From Saccopteryx bilineata (Eukaryota; Chordata; Mammalia; Chiroptera; Emballonuridae), in NCBI RefSeq assembly GCF_036850765.1, contig NC_089492.1, forward strand, positions 106,101,022-106,165,021: DNA of 64,000 bases. The letters run 5' to 3'. A model generated the notes under the pieces. The model did not search any database. It saw only the letters and a program-made list of their open reading frames with translations, and had not been told where the DNA came from. The first letter of the stretch is position 1. The number at the start of each line of letters is the position of its first letter. This document shows positions 36,150 through 48,561 of the stretch, one piece after another. The position numbers and the translations under genes were made by a program.

Positions 36150-36345
36150 ATAGCTAATGTTTACTGATTTTCTACCTTATGTCACATATTGTTCTAAAAA
36201 CTTTATGTGTACTATATTTATTATTAGTAGTAGTATTATTATTACTCCCATTTTAGAGAAGAGGAAATAAGCTTTCCAAGGTCACATCAAGTGATAAAGA
36301 TAGGATTTGAATTTGTCTCAGAGTAAAACTTCTACTTCTAACCCT
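36150..36345 (+). repeat. MIR SINE
   Basis: MIR order is clear: taatgtttactgattttctacc, then acatattgttctaaaaactt, then tcccattttagagaagagg, then aaggtcacatcaagtgataaag, then ggatttgaatttg. Diverged but nearly full length. Confidence 0.85.
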
Positions 36346-36349
36346 AGTT

Positions 36350-36875
36350 TCTGTCAATGAGTGTTATGGATGTTCATTCTGTACCAAAGACAGCAGAAAT
36401 TTCACAGAGGAGGATGATCCAGGGCAGAGACTTGGAGAATGCTCTGAATCTCCTTACCTTAAAAAGACAAGAATTTTTAGAGCTGAAAGAAAAGGCAAAT
36501 TGTGAATAAAGCCATGTAGCAGAATACAAAGATTCCCATGTAGAAAACCTGAAAGAGAATGTAAACAGGGATTAGACGGCAAAAGGACAAGGTTCTAACC
36601 CCAAGGAGTTTGAAATGTATTTTGTAGACCCCGAGATATGGATAACATATTTAGTAGTTTGAAGAAGTGTTGGAAACACAATTTAGAGAAGGCAACAGAG
36701 CACACCAACAATCAGAGTGAAGGTGGTGGGGGCAAGAGGACATGAACAGCAAGATGGGAGCTGAAACAGAGAGGGACAAATGTGAAAATTCATAGTTGCA
36801 TCAAAAGAGATCGTGAAGAAGTAAATAAATAAAGCAAAATCTCACCAACATTCTTCTACTTAACATTGTGTTTAA
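36350..36875. other. Intergenic DNA
   Basis: Purine-rich and AG-rich in part. No feature recognised. Confidence 0.45.
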
Positions 36876-37124
36876 TGGTCTCAAACTGTGAATAATTTTT
36901 TCATTAATTTTAATTTATTGTGTTTACATAGATTCTAGTGTAGCCCCGAATGCATCCCTCCTCCTTCACATTCCCCTCAACATTTATCGTACCACCCTCC
37001 CCATAGCGTCCTCTCCCCTTCCCTTCAGGTTTATCCCATCCTATCATCCCCTTCCCCTCTGTCCTCTTTCCTCTGGTCCCTTTGATCTCTCCTCTGTCTC
37101 AATTCCGTTCCTCAGCTCACAATG

Positions 37125-40100
37125 TTATTTGGATTCCTCAAATGAGTGAGGTCATATGATATTTCTTTCACTACCTGGCTTATTTCACTTAACATAAGAG
37201 TTTCACTATCCATGCTGTTGCAAAAGCTAAGATTTCCTTCTTTTTCATGGTCCCATAGTATTCCAATGTATATATGTACTATTGCTTTTTAATCCACTAA
37301 TCTACTGATGGACACTTGGAATGTTTCCAGATCTTCGCTATTGTGAACAATGCTGCCATAAACATGAGGGTGAATTTCTTCTTTTGAATCAGTGATATGG
37401 TGTTCTCGGGATATATTCCTAAAAGTGGGATGGCTGGGTCAAAAGGCAGTTTCATTTTTAATTTTTTGAGGAATCTCCATACTGTTTTCCACAGTGGCTG
37501 CACCAGTCTACATTCCTACCGTGCAAGAGGGTTCCCTTTTCTCCACATCCTCACCAACACTTATTCTGTGTTGTTTTGTTGATGAGTGCCATTCTGACTG
37601 GTGTGAGGTGATATCGTATAGTGCTTTAATTTTCATTTCCCTAATGATTAGTGATGTTAAGCATTTTTTCATATGCTTATTGGCCATCTGTATGTCCTCT
37701 TTGGAGAGTGACCATTCATTTCTATTGCACATTTTTTGATTGGATTGTTTGTCTTCCTGGTGTTGAGTCTTACAAGTTCTTTGTAAATTTTGGTAATTAA
37801 CCCCTTATCAAACCTATTGTTGAATATGTTCTCCCATTGTGTAGTTTGTCTTTTTATTCTGTTCTTATTGTCTTTACCTGTGCAAAAGCTTTTAGTTTGA
37901 TATACTCCCATTTGTTTATCCTGTCTTTTTTTTCACTTGCCCATGGAGATAAATCAGCAAATATATTGCTACGAGAGATGTCGGAGAGCTTACTGCCTAT
38001 GTTTTCTTCTAAGATGCTTATGGTTTCATGGCTTACATTTAAGTCTTTTATCTATTTTCAGTTTATTTCTATGAATGGTGTAAGTTGGTGGTCTAGTTTC
38101 ATTTTTTTTGCAGGTAGCTGTCTAATTTTTCCAACACCACTTGTTAAAGAGGCTGTCTTTACTCCATTGTATGCTCTTACCTCCTTTGTCAAATATAAGT
38201 TGTCCATAGATTATTTCTGAGTTCTCAGTTCTGTTCCATTGATCTATATGCCTGTTCTTAGGCCAGTACCAGGCCGTTTTGAGAACAATGGCCTTGCAGT
38301 ATAATTTGATATCAGGAAGTAGGATACCTCTCACTTTATTCTCTTTTTTCAAGATTGCTGAGGCTATTCTTGTTCTTTTTGGTTCCATATAAATTTTTGG
38401 AATATTTGTTCTATATCTTTGAAGTATATCGTTAGTATTTTCATTGATATTGCATTAAATTTATAAATTGCTTTAGGTAATATTGACATTTTAATGATGT
38501 ATATTCTTCCTCTTTATGAACACAGTATATGCTTTAACTTGTTTGTATTTTCTTTTATTTCTTTAATTAATGTTTTATAATTTTCCAAGTACAAGTTTTT
38601 AATCTCCTTGGTTAAATTTACTCCTAAGTACTTAATTTTTTTTTTGTTGCAATAGTGAAGGGAATCGCTTCCTTAATTTCATTTTCTGACAGTTTATTGT
38701 TGGTGTATAAAAATGCCTCTGATTTCTGAATATTAATTTTATATCCTGCCACCTTGCTGAATTCATTTATCAAGTCCAGTAGTTTTTTGACTGAGACTTT
38801 AGGGTTTTCTATATACAATATCATATCATCTGCAAATAATGATAGTTTTACATCTTCTTTTCCAATTTGGATGCCTTTCATTTATTCTCCTTCTCTGATT
38901 ACTGTGGCTAGGACTTCCAGAACTATGTTAAATAAAAGTGGGGTAAGGGGGCACCCCTACCTTGTTTCAGATCTTAAGGGGATTGCTTTTAATTTTTGCC
39001 CATTGAGGATGATGTTGGCTATGGGTTTATCATAGATAGCCTTTATCATTTTTTGTTTATATATTATTTTTTCCCTGCATTCCCATGCTGCTGAGAGTTT
39101 TGATCATGAATGGGGCTGGATTTTATCAAATGCTTTTTCTGCATCTATTGAAATTATCATGTGGTTTTTCTCCTTCCTTTTTTTTTATGTGATGAATCAC
39201 ATTGATTGATCTGTAAATATTGTAATAGCCATGCCTCCCAGAATAAATCCCACTTGATCATGGTGTATGATATTTTTCATACATTGCTGGAGCCGCTTTG
39301 GTAATATTTTGTTGAGAATTTTAGCATCTAAATTCATCTGAAATATTGGCCTTTAATTTTCTTTCTTTGTGCTGTCTTTGCCTGGTTTTGGAATCAGAAT
39401 TATGCTTGCCTCATAAAAGGAGCTTGAAAGTCTTCCTTCCTCTTGAATTTTTTAAAATAGCTTGAGAAGGATAAGAGTTAGTTCTTTGAATATTTGGTAG
39501 AATTCACTTGTGTAGCCATCTGGCCCAGGGCTTTGGTTTGTTTGGAGTGTTTGGTAACTGTTTCTATCTCATTTGTTGTAATCAGTCTGTTTAGGTTTTT
39601 TGATTCTTCCAGATTGATTTTTCAAAGATTATATGTTTCAGGGAATTTGTCCATTTCATCTAGGTTGTCTAATTTTTTGGCATACACTTCTTCATAGTAT
39701 TTTCTTACAATCCTTTGTATTTCTGTTGTGTCACTTCTGATTTCTCTACTCTCATTTATAATTTTATTTATTTAAGTCCTCTCTCTTTTTTCTTAGTGTG
39801 TCTGGTTAAAGATTCATTGATCTTGTTTATCTTTTCAAAGAACCAGCTCTTGGTTTCTTTGATCCTCTTTATTGTATCTTTAGCTCTGTGTCATTTATTT
39901 CTGCTCTTATCTTTATTATTTTCTTCCTTCTACTACCTCTGTGCTTTGCTTGCTGTTTTTTTTTTTCTAGTTCTTTTTGATGCAGGGTTAAGTTGTTTAT
40001 TTGAGCTTTTTCTAGCTTCTTAAGATATACCTGTAATGCTATGAACTTCTCTCTCAGTACTACTTTTGCTGTGTCCCATAAATTTTGAGTTGTTGTATGC

Positions 40101-40930
40101 TCATTATATTTGTTTCTAGGATTTTTTTTATTTATTCTTTGATCTAATTTTTAACCCACTTGTTATTTAAATCATGCTGTTTAGTTTCCATATGTTTGAG
40201 TATTTTTCAGTTTTTTTGTTTTGGTTGATTTTTAGTTTTATGCCATTGTGATCAGAGAAAATGCTTGATATTATTTCAATCTTCTTAAATTTGTTGAGAC
40301 TGCTTTTGTGCCCTAACATGTGGTCTATCCTAGAGAATGTACTATGAGCATTTGAAAAGAATGTATAGTCTGCTGCCTTAGGGTAAAAGATTCTGAAGAT
40401 ATTTATTAAATCCAGTTGATCTAGTGTGTCCTTTAAGTCTGCTGTATCTTGGTAATTTTTTTTTTCTTGAGGATCTATCTAGTGATGTTAGTGTGGTGTT
40501 GAAATCTCCTACTATTATAGTATTGCTGTTGATCTTACCTTTTATATCCATCAAAGTCTGCTTTATATAGTTAGGTGCTTCTATATTAGGTGCGTAGATA
40601 TTTATAATGGTTATATCTTCCTGTTGGATTGCTCCGTTTATCATTATGTAGTGGCCTTCTTTATCTTTTAATATAGCCTTTGTTTTAAAGTCCATTTTGT
40701 CTGATATAAGTATTGCTACACAGCTTTTTCTTCATTTCCATTTTCATGAATTATTTTTTCAATCCTTTTACCTTCAGTCTATGTGCATCTTTTGCTTTGA
40801 GGTATGTCTCTTGTAGACAGCATATGAATGGGTCCTGTTTTCTTATCCACACAGCTACCCTAGTCTTTTGATTGGATCATGTAACCATTTACATTTAAGG
40901 TTATTATGATATGTAGTTGTTTATTGCCAT
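37125..40930 (-). pseudogene. L1 ORF2 relic of the older L1
   Basis: Start-like MAINNY at 40930 is followed quickly by a stop. Endonuclease remnants (INIYAPN, GDFNTTL, DRSSR) are at 40.45-40.65 kb. The reverse transcriptase block with [14 protein letters not shown] is at 38.8-38.88 kb. The C-terminal [13 protein letters not shown] segment is near 37.4 kb. Many frameshifts and stops break it into pieces of about 60-130 codons. Confidence 0.9.
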
Positions 40931-40987
40931 TTTATTCTTTAAAGCTGTATTCCTCTTTTGCTATATTATTTTTCCTCTTTGATCTGT

Positions 40988-41887
40988 TTATAATAGGCCC
41001 CTTAACATTTCTTGCAGCATTGGTTTGGTTGTAATAAATTTCTTGAGTTTTTTTTTGTCTGGGAAGTTTTTTATTTCTCCTTCAATTTTAAATGATAACT
41101 TTGCTATATAAAGTAGTCTTGGTTGTAGGCTCTTGTTCTGCATTACTTTGAATATTTCTTGCCATTCCCTTCTAGCCTCAAGTGCTTCTGTTGAGAAGTT
41201 GGATGATATCCTTATGGGGGCTCTTTTGTAGGTGATAGCCTTTTTTTCTAGCAGCTTTTAATATTTTCTCTTTATCTCTTTGCTTTTGTATTTTAATTAT
41301 GATGTGTCTTGGTGTAGATTTCTTTGGGTTTCTCTTTAATGGGATTCTCTGTGCTTCTTGAACTTGTGTGACTTTTTCCTGCATCAATTTAGGAATGTTT
41401 TCAGCTATGATTTTATTGAACAAAATCTCTATCCCTTGTTCTTTCTCTTCTTCTTCAGGAACTCCTATGATGTGGATGTTATTTCTCTTCATGTTGTCAC
41501 AGAGCTCTCTTAGAGTTTCCTCAGATTTTTTGAGTCTCTTCTTTTTGCTGCTTTGCTTCCGTGCCTTTATTTATCTTGTCCTCTAACTTGCTGATAAGAT
41601 CCTCAGCTTCATTCATGCTGCTTCTAATTTCTTCCATTGTGGCCTTCATTTCTGATACTGTATTTGTTTTTTCTGACTGATTCTTTTTATTATTTCAATG
41701 TCCTTTTAAATACTTGCTATCTCTTTATGTGTTTGTTATGTCCATCTATTGTTCTAAGATCTTTGAGCATCCTATCAATCTTTATTTTAAACTCTGCATC
41801 CTGTAATTTGGTTATATCTGACTCATTTAAGTCCCTTTCTGGGGATTTCTCTTGATTCATTTGGGTTACATTTCTCTGCCTTTTCAT
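40988..41887 (-). pseudogene. L1 ORF1 relic of the older L1
   Basis: 900 bases from Met 41887 (MKRQRNVTQMNQE) to a stop at 40988, with internal shifts. A clear RRM-like stretch (NNIHIIGVPEEEE, then PRHIIIKI) lies at 41.2-41.49 kb. The gap to ORF2 is about 60 bases, the usual L1 spacing, in contrast to the 326-base spacer in the L1 at 26.6 kb. Confidence 0.85.
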
Positions 41888-43348
41888 TTTGTCTGTTTAT
41901 AAGAAGGGTGTGGCCACTGGAGTCCAATGGGTGTTAGTTCTGTGTTCCTTAAGTGTGGACTGTTATGCAGGCCCACCACCCCCTTGCTGCTACCCTGGGC
42001 ATTCAGGTATGGGCATTGCCACTGCTGGCCAACTGCAGCAGTCGCTGTGGTTTCTGCCTCTCCTCCATGGCTGGGGCTGTGTTTATGTGCTGGGTCTACA
42101 AGCCTTGGCAGCCTCAGCCTTCACCCCACCCCCTTGGGTGGGGCAGTGGTCCCGCTCTGGGTCTCAAGTCCTAGCTCCAGGGTTGGGGCTGCACCCGTGC
42201 TCGACCACTGGTCTCTGCGGTTCCTCCACTTTTGCCTTTCCCCTGCAGGCGGGACTTCAGACAGGACTGCTCTTGCTCACCCTACCCTCAGCCAGGTCAG
42301 ACTGCTTTTGTGCACCCATTCTGCCCTCACTGGTAGAGACTGAGCTTATGCCGGGCCCCATTTGTGGCCAGCCTGTCTTCCACCCCTGTTTACAGAACTT
42401 TGCTTCTGCATCCAACTGCCACCTGCCCGCCTGCAAGCCCTCAGCTATGTGGGTGGGAGTGATGCAGCTCAGACCTTAGCACACAATACTGTATTCCTGA
42501 AGGCTCCCTCCTTTTAAGCAACTCTGCTCTGAGTGCTGTGGGAGAGCTTGTTTGAGTGGTATCCTGCTTCCCTTTGCTGGTATTGCTTGTTCCAGGGGAA
42601 ATATTTACTTTAGATTTTGGGTGTGACTCAGCCCAGGGATTAGGGTGGCTGTCCCACATAGTGTTTCTCCCTGTGCCTCCTAGATTACACTCTCTTCCTG
42701 CTACTTGGTCCTCTCAACTCTCCCAGTCACCCTGAGTCCTGGGTGAGTGGTTGTGAAAAAGGTTTTCTGAGCAGTCCCTTTAAGAAGAATCCTGGGTCTG
42801 AGAAATCTGTCTCTTTCTCACAAACAGTATTCTGGCTTGCTTCACAGCTAAATACTGTCCATACACCTCTTCTAGGCTCTGGGGCTTCAGGCTGGGGCTT
42901 TGTTTCTTGGGCCCAGGATCCTCCCCTCTCCACTAAACTCACTTCCCGCCATGCAAGTTTCTCTGGGCTGCCGTTTGCTTCGAGGAGGTGAGCAGCCCTC
43001 TCTGTGTTTTTGCTTTTCCTACCAGTCTCAGTGTGGCTTTTTCAGTGTTCCTTGGGTAAAGAGTCTTCTTAGTTTAGTCCAAAGTTGGTTTTTCCAGATG
43101 ATGGTTCTTAAAATTAAGTTGTAATCCACTTTGTTTCTGGGAGGTGGAAGTTGGTACATCCACTTACTCCATCACCATCTTGTTGCTCTCTCAAACTGTA
43201 AATAATTTAATTAAACTACTAGAATAGTATTAACTAAGCTAAGGAAAGGGTAGGTAAACAGTGATGTACAATGACATTCATTAATTTCAAGGATATAAAT
43301 GAAATAGAATAAATCTTTTCCTAACCAAATCCTTGGTTCACTTGTTTT

Positions 43349-43751
43349 TTTGTTGTTGTTTTTTTGTTGTTGTTGTTTTCTTTTTTGTATTTTTTTCTGA
43401 AGCTGGAAACGGGGAGAGACAGTCAGACAGACTCCCGTATGCGCCTGACCGGGATGCACCTGGCACGCCCACCAGGGGGCAATGCTCTGCCCACCAGGGG
43501 GCGATGCTCTGTTGTGACCAGAGCCACTCTAGCACCTGAAGCAGAGGCCAAGGAGCCATCCCCAGTGCCCGGGCCATCTTTGCTCCAATGGAGCCTTGCT
43601 GTGGGAGGGGAAGAAAGAGACAGAGAGGAAGGAGAGGGGGAGGGGTGGAGAAGCAGATGGGCGCTTCTCCTGTGTGCCCTGGCCGGGAATCGAACCCAGG
43701 ACTTCTGCACACCCGGCCGACGCTCTACCACTGAGCCAATCGGCCAGGGCC
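43349..43751 (-). mobile_element. VES-type SINE, young minus-strand copy
   Basis: Target duplication ggttcacttgtttt at 43335-43348 and 43752-43765. The T-run tail includes TTG repeats. CpG-rich body. Two tandem CTCF-like cores CCACCAGGGGGC at 43469-43480 and 43491-43502. Antisense and sense open frames of up to 136 codons here are SINE artefacts. Confidence 0.96.
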
Positions 43752-43767
43752 GGTTCACTTGTTTTAA

Positions 43768-45225
43768 TGACTAGATAAGAAAAGATTTGTACATAGCTAT
43801 TTCTCTAATGCATTACAGTACTTGAAAATGTCTTATTTTATTGTTACCCTTAGTTTTATTTAAACACTTCATTTTTACTTTGAAGAAGCGCTAATGAATT
43901 CAAGGTAAACTTTAGTCAAACTCTACCTCACATTACCTTATGCAATTCAATAATTGTTAAGCTTTATATATATTTTTAAGTGTATGACAAAAACAAGGTT
44001 TGAATTACCCCCACTACCATGTTTGATGAAACTATTGTTTTATGAGAATTCTGTAGCTCATTCAACTTCTTAAAGTGGCTCTTGATTTATATTGCAAAGA
44101 GACTCACTTGGTGATCCCTAAGACTCATGTCCTGTTAAAGACAGTACATATTTTATATGAATGAAACTGGTTATTCTCTATTGAGATGGAGACTGGATCC
44201 ATTTTTTTTCCTAAAGGTGAAAAAATTAGTATAGATAACACAGGCACATTGTTGACATTTCATGGGAATTTGAAAGAAAAGATTTACTTTTGCTTCAGGA
44301 CAACAAGCTGGTAGAAATTCTTGGTTTAAGATAACTTGGGAGAACTTTGGTAGGTTAATGTGCTCAATGAGATAATGTGTAAATGACCTTGAATTTCTTT
44401 TGTGGGAAGGAGAGTTAGTTGGTGGGAAGAAACCTTTTCCCAATGAAGAAAAATAACCGAATATTTAGGGAATCAGAGAACGTGCAGATACTCCAGTACT
44501 TTCAGCCCTTTGTATAGTGCATTTTCACCAATGAAATAAAAGTTGGGTTTGCATCTCATCTGCATAATTGAACAACTTTCTTTGACTTGTCATTTGCTTT
44601 TCTGATGTTCTTGTTTAATAAAAAATATCAAATGCTTCTTTTTCTATTACTGCATATTCATTTTGAAATATCACTTAATTTTTGTGAGCAATATATTATC
44701 ATTTAAAGAAGAAGAAAGGTGTCAAACTAAGGAAAAATGTCAGTTCTTAGATATAATGGCCAGCGTAATTTGCTATTAATTGAAAAGAAGAAATTACATT
44801 TAGAGCATCTGTTGCTCTTAAAAATAAAAACTCTTTTTGTGAGAAGTTTCTACATTCTTTTAGATGTCCTCTGCTCTACCCAGAAGGCTACTCAGATATA
44901 TGATTGCCACATTATCAGGCTCTGCAGTGAGTCATCATACACTGAAAGGTGAGCTTGGCAACTCTGTAAGTCATGATGAAAATATGTTTTAATTCTCAGC
45001 TAAACTATTTAGAAAGAGTGCCTTGGAGGGAAAGGGAGATTGCTTTGACAAGTTCAGAAATGTTGTTTCAACTTAGGGAGTTATATGCCTCATAGAAAAC
45101 TGGATACCTTATACAACAGCAAACCCTGTGAACTCAGGCAGGATTCTTGTTATGTCAGTTGACTTGCTGTTACTTATTCTACTTCTTATACTAGTAATAA
45201 ATATGTTTTAAGCAATTTTTAAAAA
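43768..45225. other. AT-rich intergenic DNA
   Basis: No gene, exon or assignable repeat recognised. Confidence 0.5.
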
Positions 45226-45227
45226 GC

Positions 45228-45560
45228 CTCTACTTATAATGGCTTAAAGAAACAAGGGTTCTAGCTGTTCTTCTATAACAAATCCAGAGATAAGCACTCC
45301 AGATCTGGTGTAGCTGCTCCTTATATTTTTCTACTCTGGCATCTGTTATGTGTGGATTTCATCTTCATGATCACAAGATGGATGCTAAATCTCAGAGCAT
45401 TGCATCTTTATTCCTGTGAGGAAGAGGAAAAGCAAGAGCAAAGAGAGGGCTAAATTTCTCTGTTGTAAAAATCTATACTGGAAACTTGATCCAGCAGACT
45501 TCCACTTACATCTAATGATTTAGACTGGTCACATGGAAATTCCTAGTTATATGACAGATC
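45228..45560 (+). repeat. Old interspersed repeat, family not assigned
   Basis: The series 'aatggcttaaag', 'caaatccagagataagcactccag', 'tctggtgtagctgctcc', 'cacaagatggatgctaaatc' and 'gaggaagaggaaaagc' looks like a widely dispersed mammalian repeat that I cannot name. No coding content. Confidence 0.35.
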
Positions 45561-45592
45561 AACAAAGTGAAAAAAAAATCAATGTAAAATTT

Positions 45593-47312
45593 ATTTATTT
45601 TTATTTTTATTTTTTTTATAAATAAATTTTTATTTAAATGGGTTGACATCAATAAATCAGGGTACATATATTCAAAGAAAACATTTCCAGGTTATTTTGT
45701 CATTTAGTTCTGTTGCATACCCATCACCCAAAGAGAGATCATCCTCCATCACCCTCTATCCAGTTTTCTTTGTACCCCTCCCCCTCCCCTCCTCCCTCCT
45801 TCCCTCTCCCCACCCCCCGTAACACCACACTCCTGTCCATGTCTCTTAGTCTCACTTTTATGTCCCACCAATGTATGGAATCCTGCAGTTCTTGTTTTTT
45901 TCTGATTCGCTTATTTCACTCCGCATAATGTTATCAAGATTCCACCAATCTGCTCTAAGTGAACCGATGTCATCATTTCTTCTAGCTGACAAGTATACCA
46001 TGGTGTATATGTGCCCCATCTTCTTTATCCAGCCTTCTATTTTTTTTTACAGTAATTAAAAGACTTTAAGCAAACTCTTGGCCAATACAGCAAGAATCCA
46101 TAAAAGAGTAGTGTCCTTAACATGTTCACCAAGTCCAAGTTGGTCCCATCACCATGTCAAATCCCTGAAAAATGCAACCCAACCACAGTTCAGTCTGTAG
46201 GATCTGTCACAGGGAGCAGGAGTCCAGGAAAAGTCCACATCCAGGAAAAGTCCACATGGCACTGGAATTGTTGTCACCATTCTATACTTTGCAGCTCATG
46301 TCCAAGTCCCAGTGACCGCTGCTTCTAGCTGGTAATGATTCAGGTAGACTGGAGAAGCCATTTGCAGCATGCGTGGATATGGAGCTTCTGTTCTCCTCTG
46401 CCTGGAGAGGTGAGACCAGGTAGCTTTTCCCTGGAGCTCTGGGATTGTGGCATGGTAAAGAGAACCTTGGGATACACTAAGCTGGGTGGCAAAGGTAGAT
46501 TCATAATAGAAGTTGGCAAAAGGGGGAAAGAGAGCTCTAAATTAGGAGTAGGTCCCAGCCTGAAATATGAGTGGGGCATTGAGATAGGAGGGATAAAGGA
46601 AACACTATATATTAAGAAAAGCAGCAGAACATACGGCTATCAACACCCACAACAGAGATCTTCGAGGGAAGAATAAAAAACCTGACTATTCAGGCAAAAC
46701 ATAGTTAAGTGGCCCTTGTGCAAATGAGATCAGTTTACCTGCTTCTTGGAAAAAATACCCTGGGCTTGTCCACAGTGTCATAGATGGGGCCGACGGCCCT
46801 GGGCACCTTCAGCCTTCAGTGGCAAACCCCAGCTTTCTGGGCAAGGTTAGGTCATAGGTGGCTGGAGCAGGGCTGGAAGAGACTGAACCCTCCCTTTGAG
46901 GAGTGAGGGGGAAGCCTACCTTCCAGTGTCCCTGTTTCCTCACAGTAGAGGCATGTAAGCCTGGCAGGCTTTAGCTCAATGACCTTCCTTTCCACTATTG
47001 AAGCAGGACCCAGACAGCATCCTAGGAGACCCCTTTGGGGTGTTGGAGCCTTTAAGGGCATATCCTAAAAGCTGGTAGTTCCCCTGATCTCTATTGGGCT
47101 TTTTCTGCCTCTAGGTATCTTAAAAGCCATACTCAGAAGATCTCGCTGAGGGGTTTGAGGATCCCCATTCACCTATATAAATCTTTTCCATATATCTGGA
47201 GCTATCTGGAAAAAGACAAAACAGTGTTATTAGCTGGATCTAATAAAGAAGGTAGTATTTTGCAGGCAAAAAAGATTTGGTGTCTCCTGTTCATCAGCCT
47301 TCAAAAGAAATG
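45593..47312 (-). mobile_element. Composite retroelement: retrovirus-derived body with L1 3' tail
   Basis: In sense (minus) order: a retroviral gag-derived segment at about 47.3-46.85 kb, a non-L1 segment to 46049, then the L1 3' end (46048-45593) with an A-rich tail. The join reads ACTGTAAAAAAAAATAGAAGG. The same join starts the L1 piece at 19176, so it is a family feature. A candidate target repeat, YAATGTAAAA-like (45580-45589 and 47308-47317), lies in low-complexity DNA and is weak. It could only have moved with L1 enzymes. Two neighbouring copies of ccaggaaaagtccacat occur at about 46217-46258. Confidence 0.6.
46850..47290 (-). pseudogene. Endogenous retrovirus gag relic (capsid end to nucleocapsid)
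   Basis: Read on the minus strand, the region shows, in two shifted frames, Cys/His patterns of the CCHC zinc-knuckle type (near 46.93-47.00 kb) preceded by a segment like the C-terminal end of a gammaretrovirus-type capsid (47.05-47.2 kb). Stops and frameshifts break it, and one zinc-binding cysteine position is changed. Class I ERV is my best guess. It is an old broken copy and codes for nothing. Confidence 0.5.
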
Positions 47313-47344
47313 TAAAAAAAATAAAAAATAAAAAATAAAATAAA

Positions 47345-48425
47345 ATTTATTTTTTAATAGATAAATTGCCACATTACAAAATTAGAGTATTACTGGTAAG
47401 GAAAAAGAAGAGACAGGATATTGGGTATCCAGAACATGTATATTGTTAATGTGTCATTCCAGTTTCTTAGTTAGAATTTCACTAAACTGTTCCTCGTTTT
47501 CCTGCTTATCTTCAAAGTCTGGTAATTAATCTCATGTCACACAAAGCAAAGATGGGAGGAACTTTATAGCCAACATGCATAATTTAAAAACCACAAAAAT
47601 ACAACAGAGACTTATAGAGAAAGTCAGAAGAGAATTTTCTAATAAAAGATCTTTGGGAAAGATTTTGTGCAGAAGAGGTTTTCCCATGGCTATAAGGCTT
47701 TATAGAGCTAAGATAAGCAGAAACTTGGGTGAAACATAAAAAATGATTCGTTTCACAGCTAATAGAAACATTGAACTACTCTAATATTTTTAGCAAAAAG
47801 CAAGAGGTGAGAGTCACTGACCTAAAAACAAAAATTACCCAAAAGGTAAAAAAGAGTGATGAGCAGAAGAGCTATAGAAATGAAGTAAATGGTCAGGAAG
47901 AAGAGTGATTTTCTCTTGAACTCTACTTACAGAAGAAAAATAAAAAGAACAGAAAAAAACATTTTTAATATTGAAGCATAGAATGTCAATGCATGCAAAA
48001 ATGGACCTCATAAGTCTAAATTAAAAATATTTTTATATTTCTATAGGGATTTGTGAAATTACTTCCCATTGAAATGACTTAGGGGTATGGGTACCACCTG
48101 TAACAAACAGCAGGTAATCATGAGCTTCTGTGAAAAGTGTGCTGGTTCTTGCTTCAGACCTTCAATGAAAAATGTGTAGTGTCAAACAGAAGAATTTGAA
48201 TGTTGTTGTTGTTTTTAATCTTGATATGTAAATTCTATAGGTATACTTCTGTTCTTGTCTGGATTTGAATCATAGAGACCTAATTCAAGTTTCCTGGATA
48301 TGTTTTCACACCAGGAAATGTTTTCCTAATATTATACCAAAATGAACAGAGAACAAAGATGATGGATAGTGACTACTGAAAATGCATGTTTTTTCTTCTT
48401 CCTCTCTACTTCTCTGGATATATGG

Positions 48426-48458
<33 letters not shown>

Positions 48459-48555
48459 GACACAGGAAGAAGGAGTGTTGGGCAGATAAAATGTATTATG
48501 CTCACTTTGTTAAAGATGGCACTGCCCACGTGGAGGCTGTTGCCCAGGTGATATT
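47345..48555. other. Intergenic DNA with AAT microsatellite
   Basis: A-rich at 47314-47345. An (AAT)n run of about 35 bases lies at 48424-48459. No gene recognised. Confidence 0.55.
48424..48459. repeat. (AAT)n microsatellite
   Basis: About 12 uninterrupted AAT units; likely polymorphic. Confidence 0.95.
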
Positions 48556-48561
48556 AATGTG

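Larger units (their letters stand above)
36899..43188 (-). mobile_element. Full-length L1 retrotransposon, older copy, 6.3 kb
   Basis: Target duplication tctcaaactgtRaataattt (one mismatch) at 36879-36898 and 43189-43208. The sense 5' end begins near AGAGCAACAAGATGGTGATGG at 43188. The 5' UTR is GC-rich (41.89-43.19 kb); ORF1 is at 40988-41887, ORF2 at about 37.1-40.93 kb, then a C-rich (plus strand) 3' UTR and short tail. The 3' UTR and 5' UTR differ from the element at 26.6 kb, so this is another L1 lineage, shared with the piece at 53.3 kb. Both frames are heavily broken. Confidence 0.94.

Noticed and set aside
41889..42479. 196-codon open frame, plus strand
   Set aside because: It is antisense to the GC-rich 5' UTR of the L1 at 36.9-43.2 kb. 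Composition is Pro/Ser/Cys-rich and domain-free.
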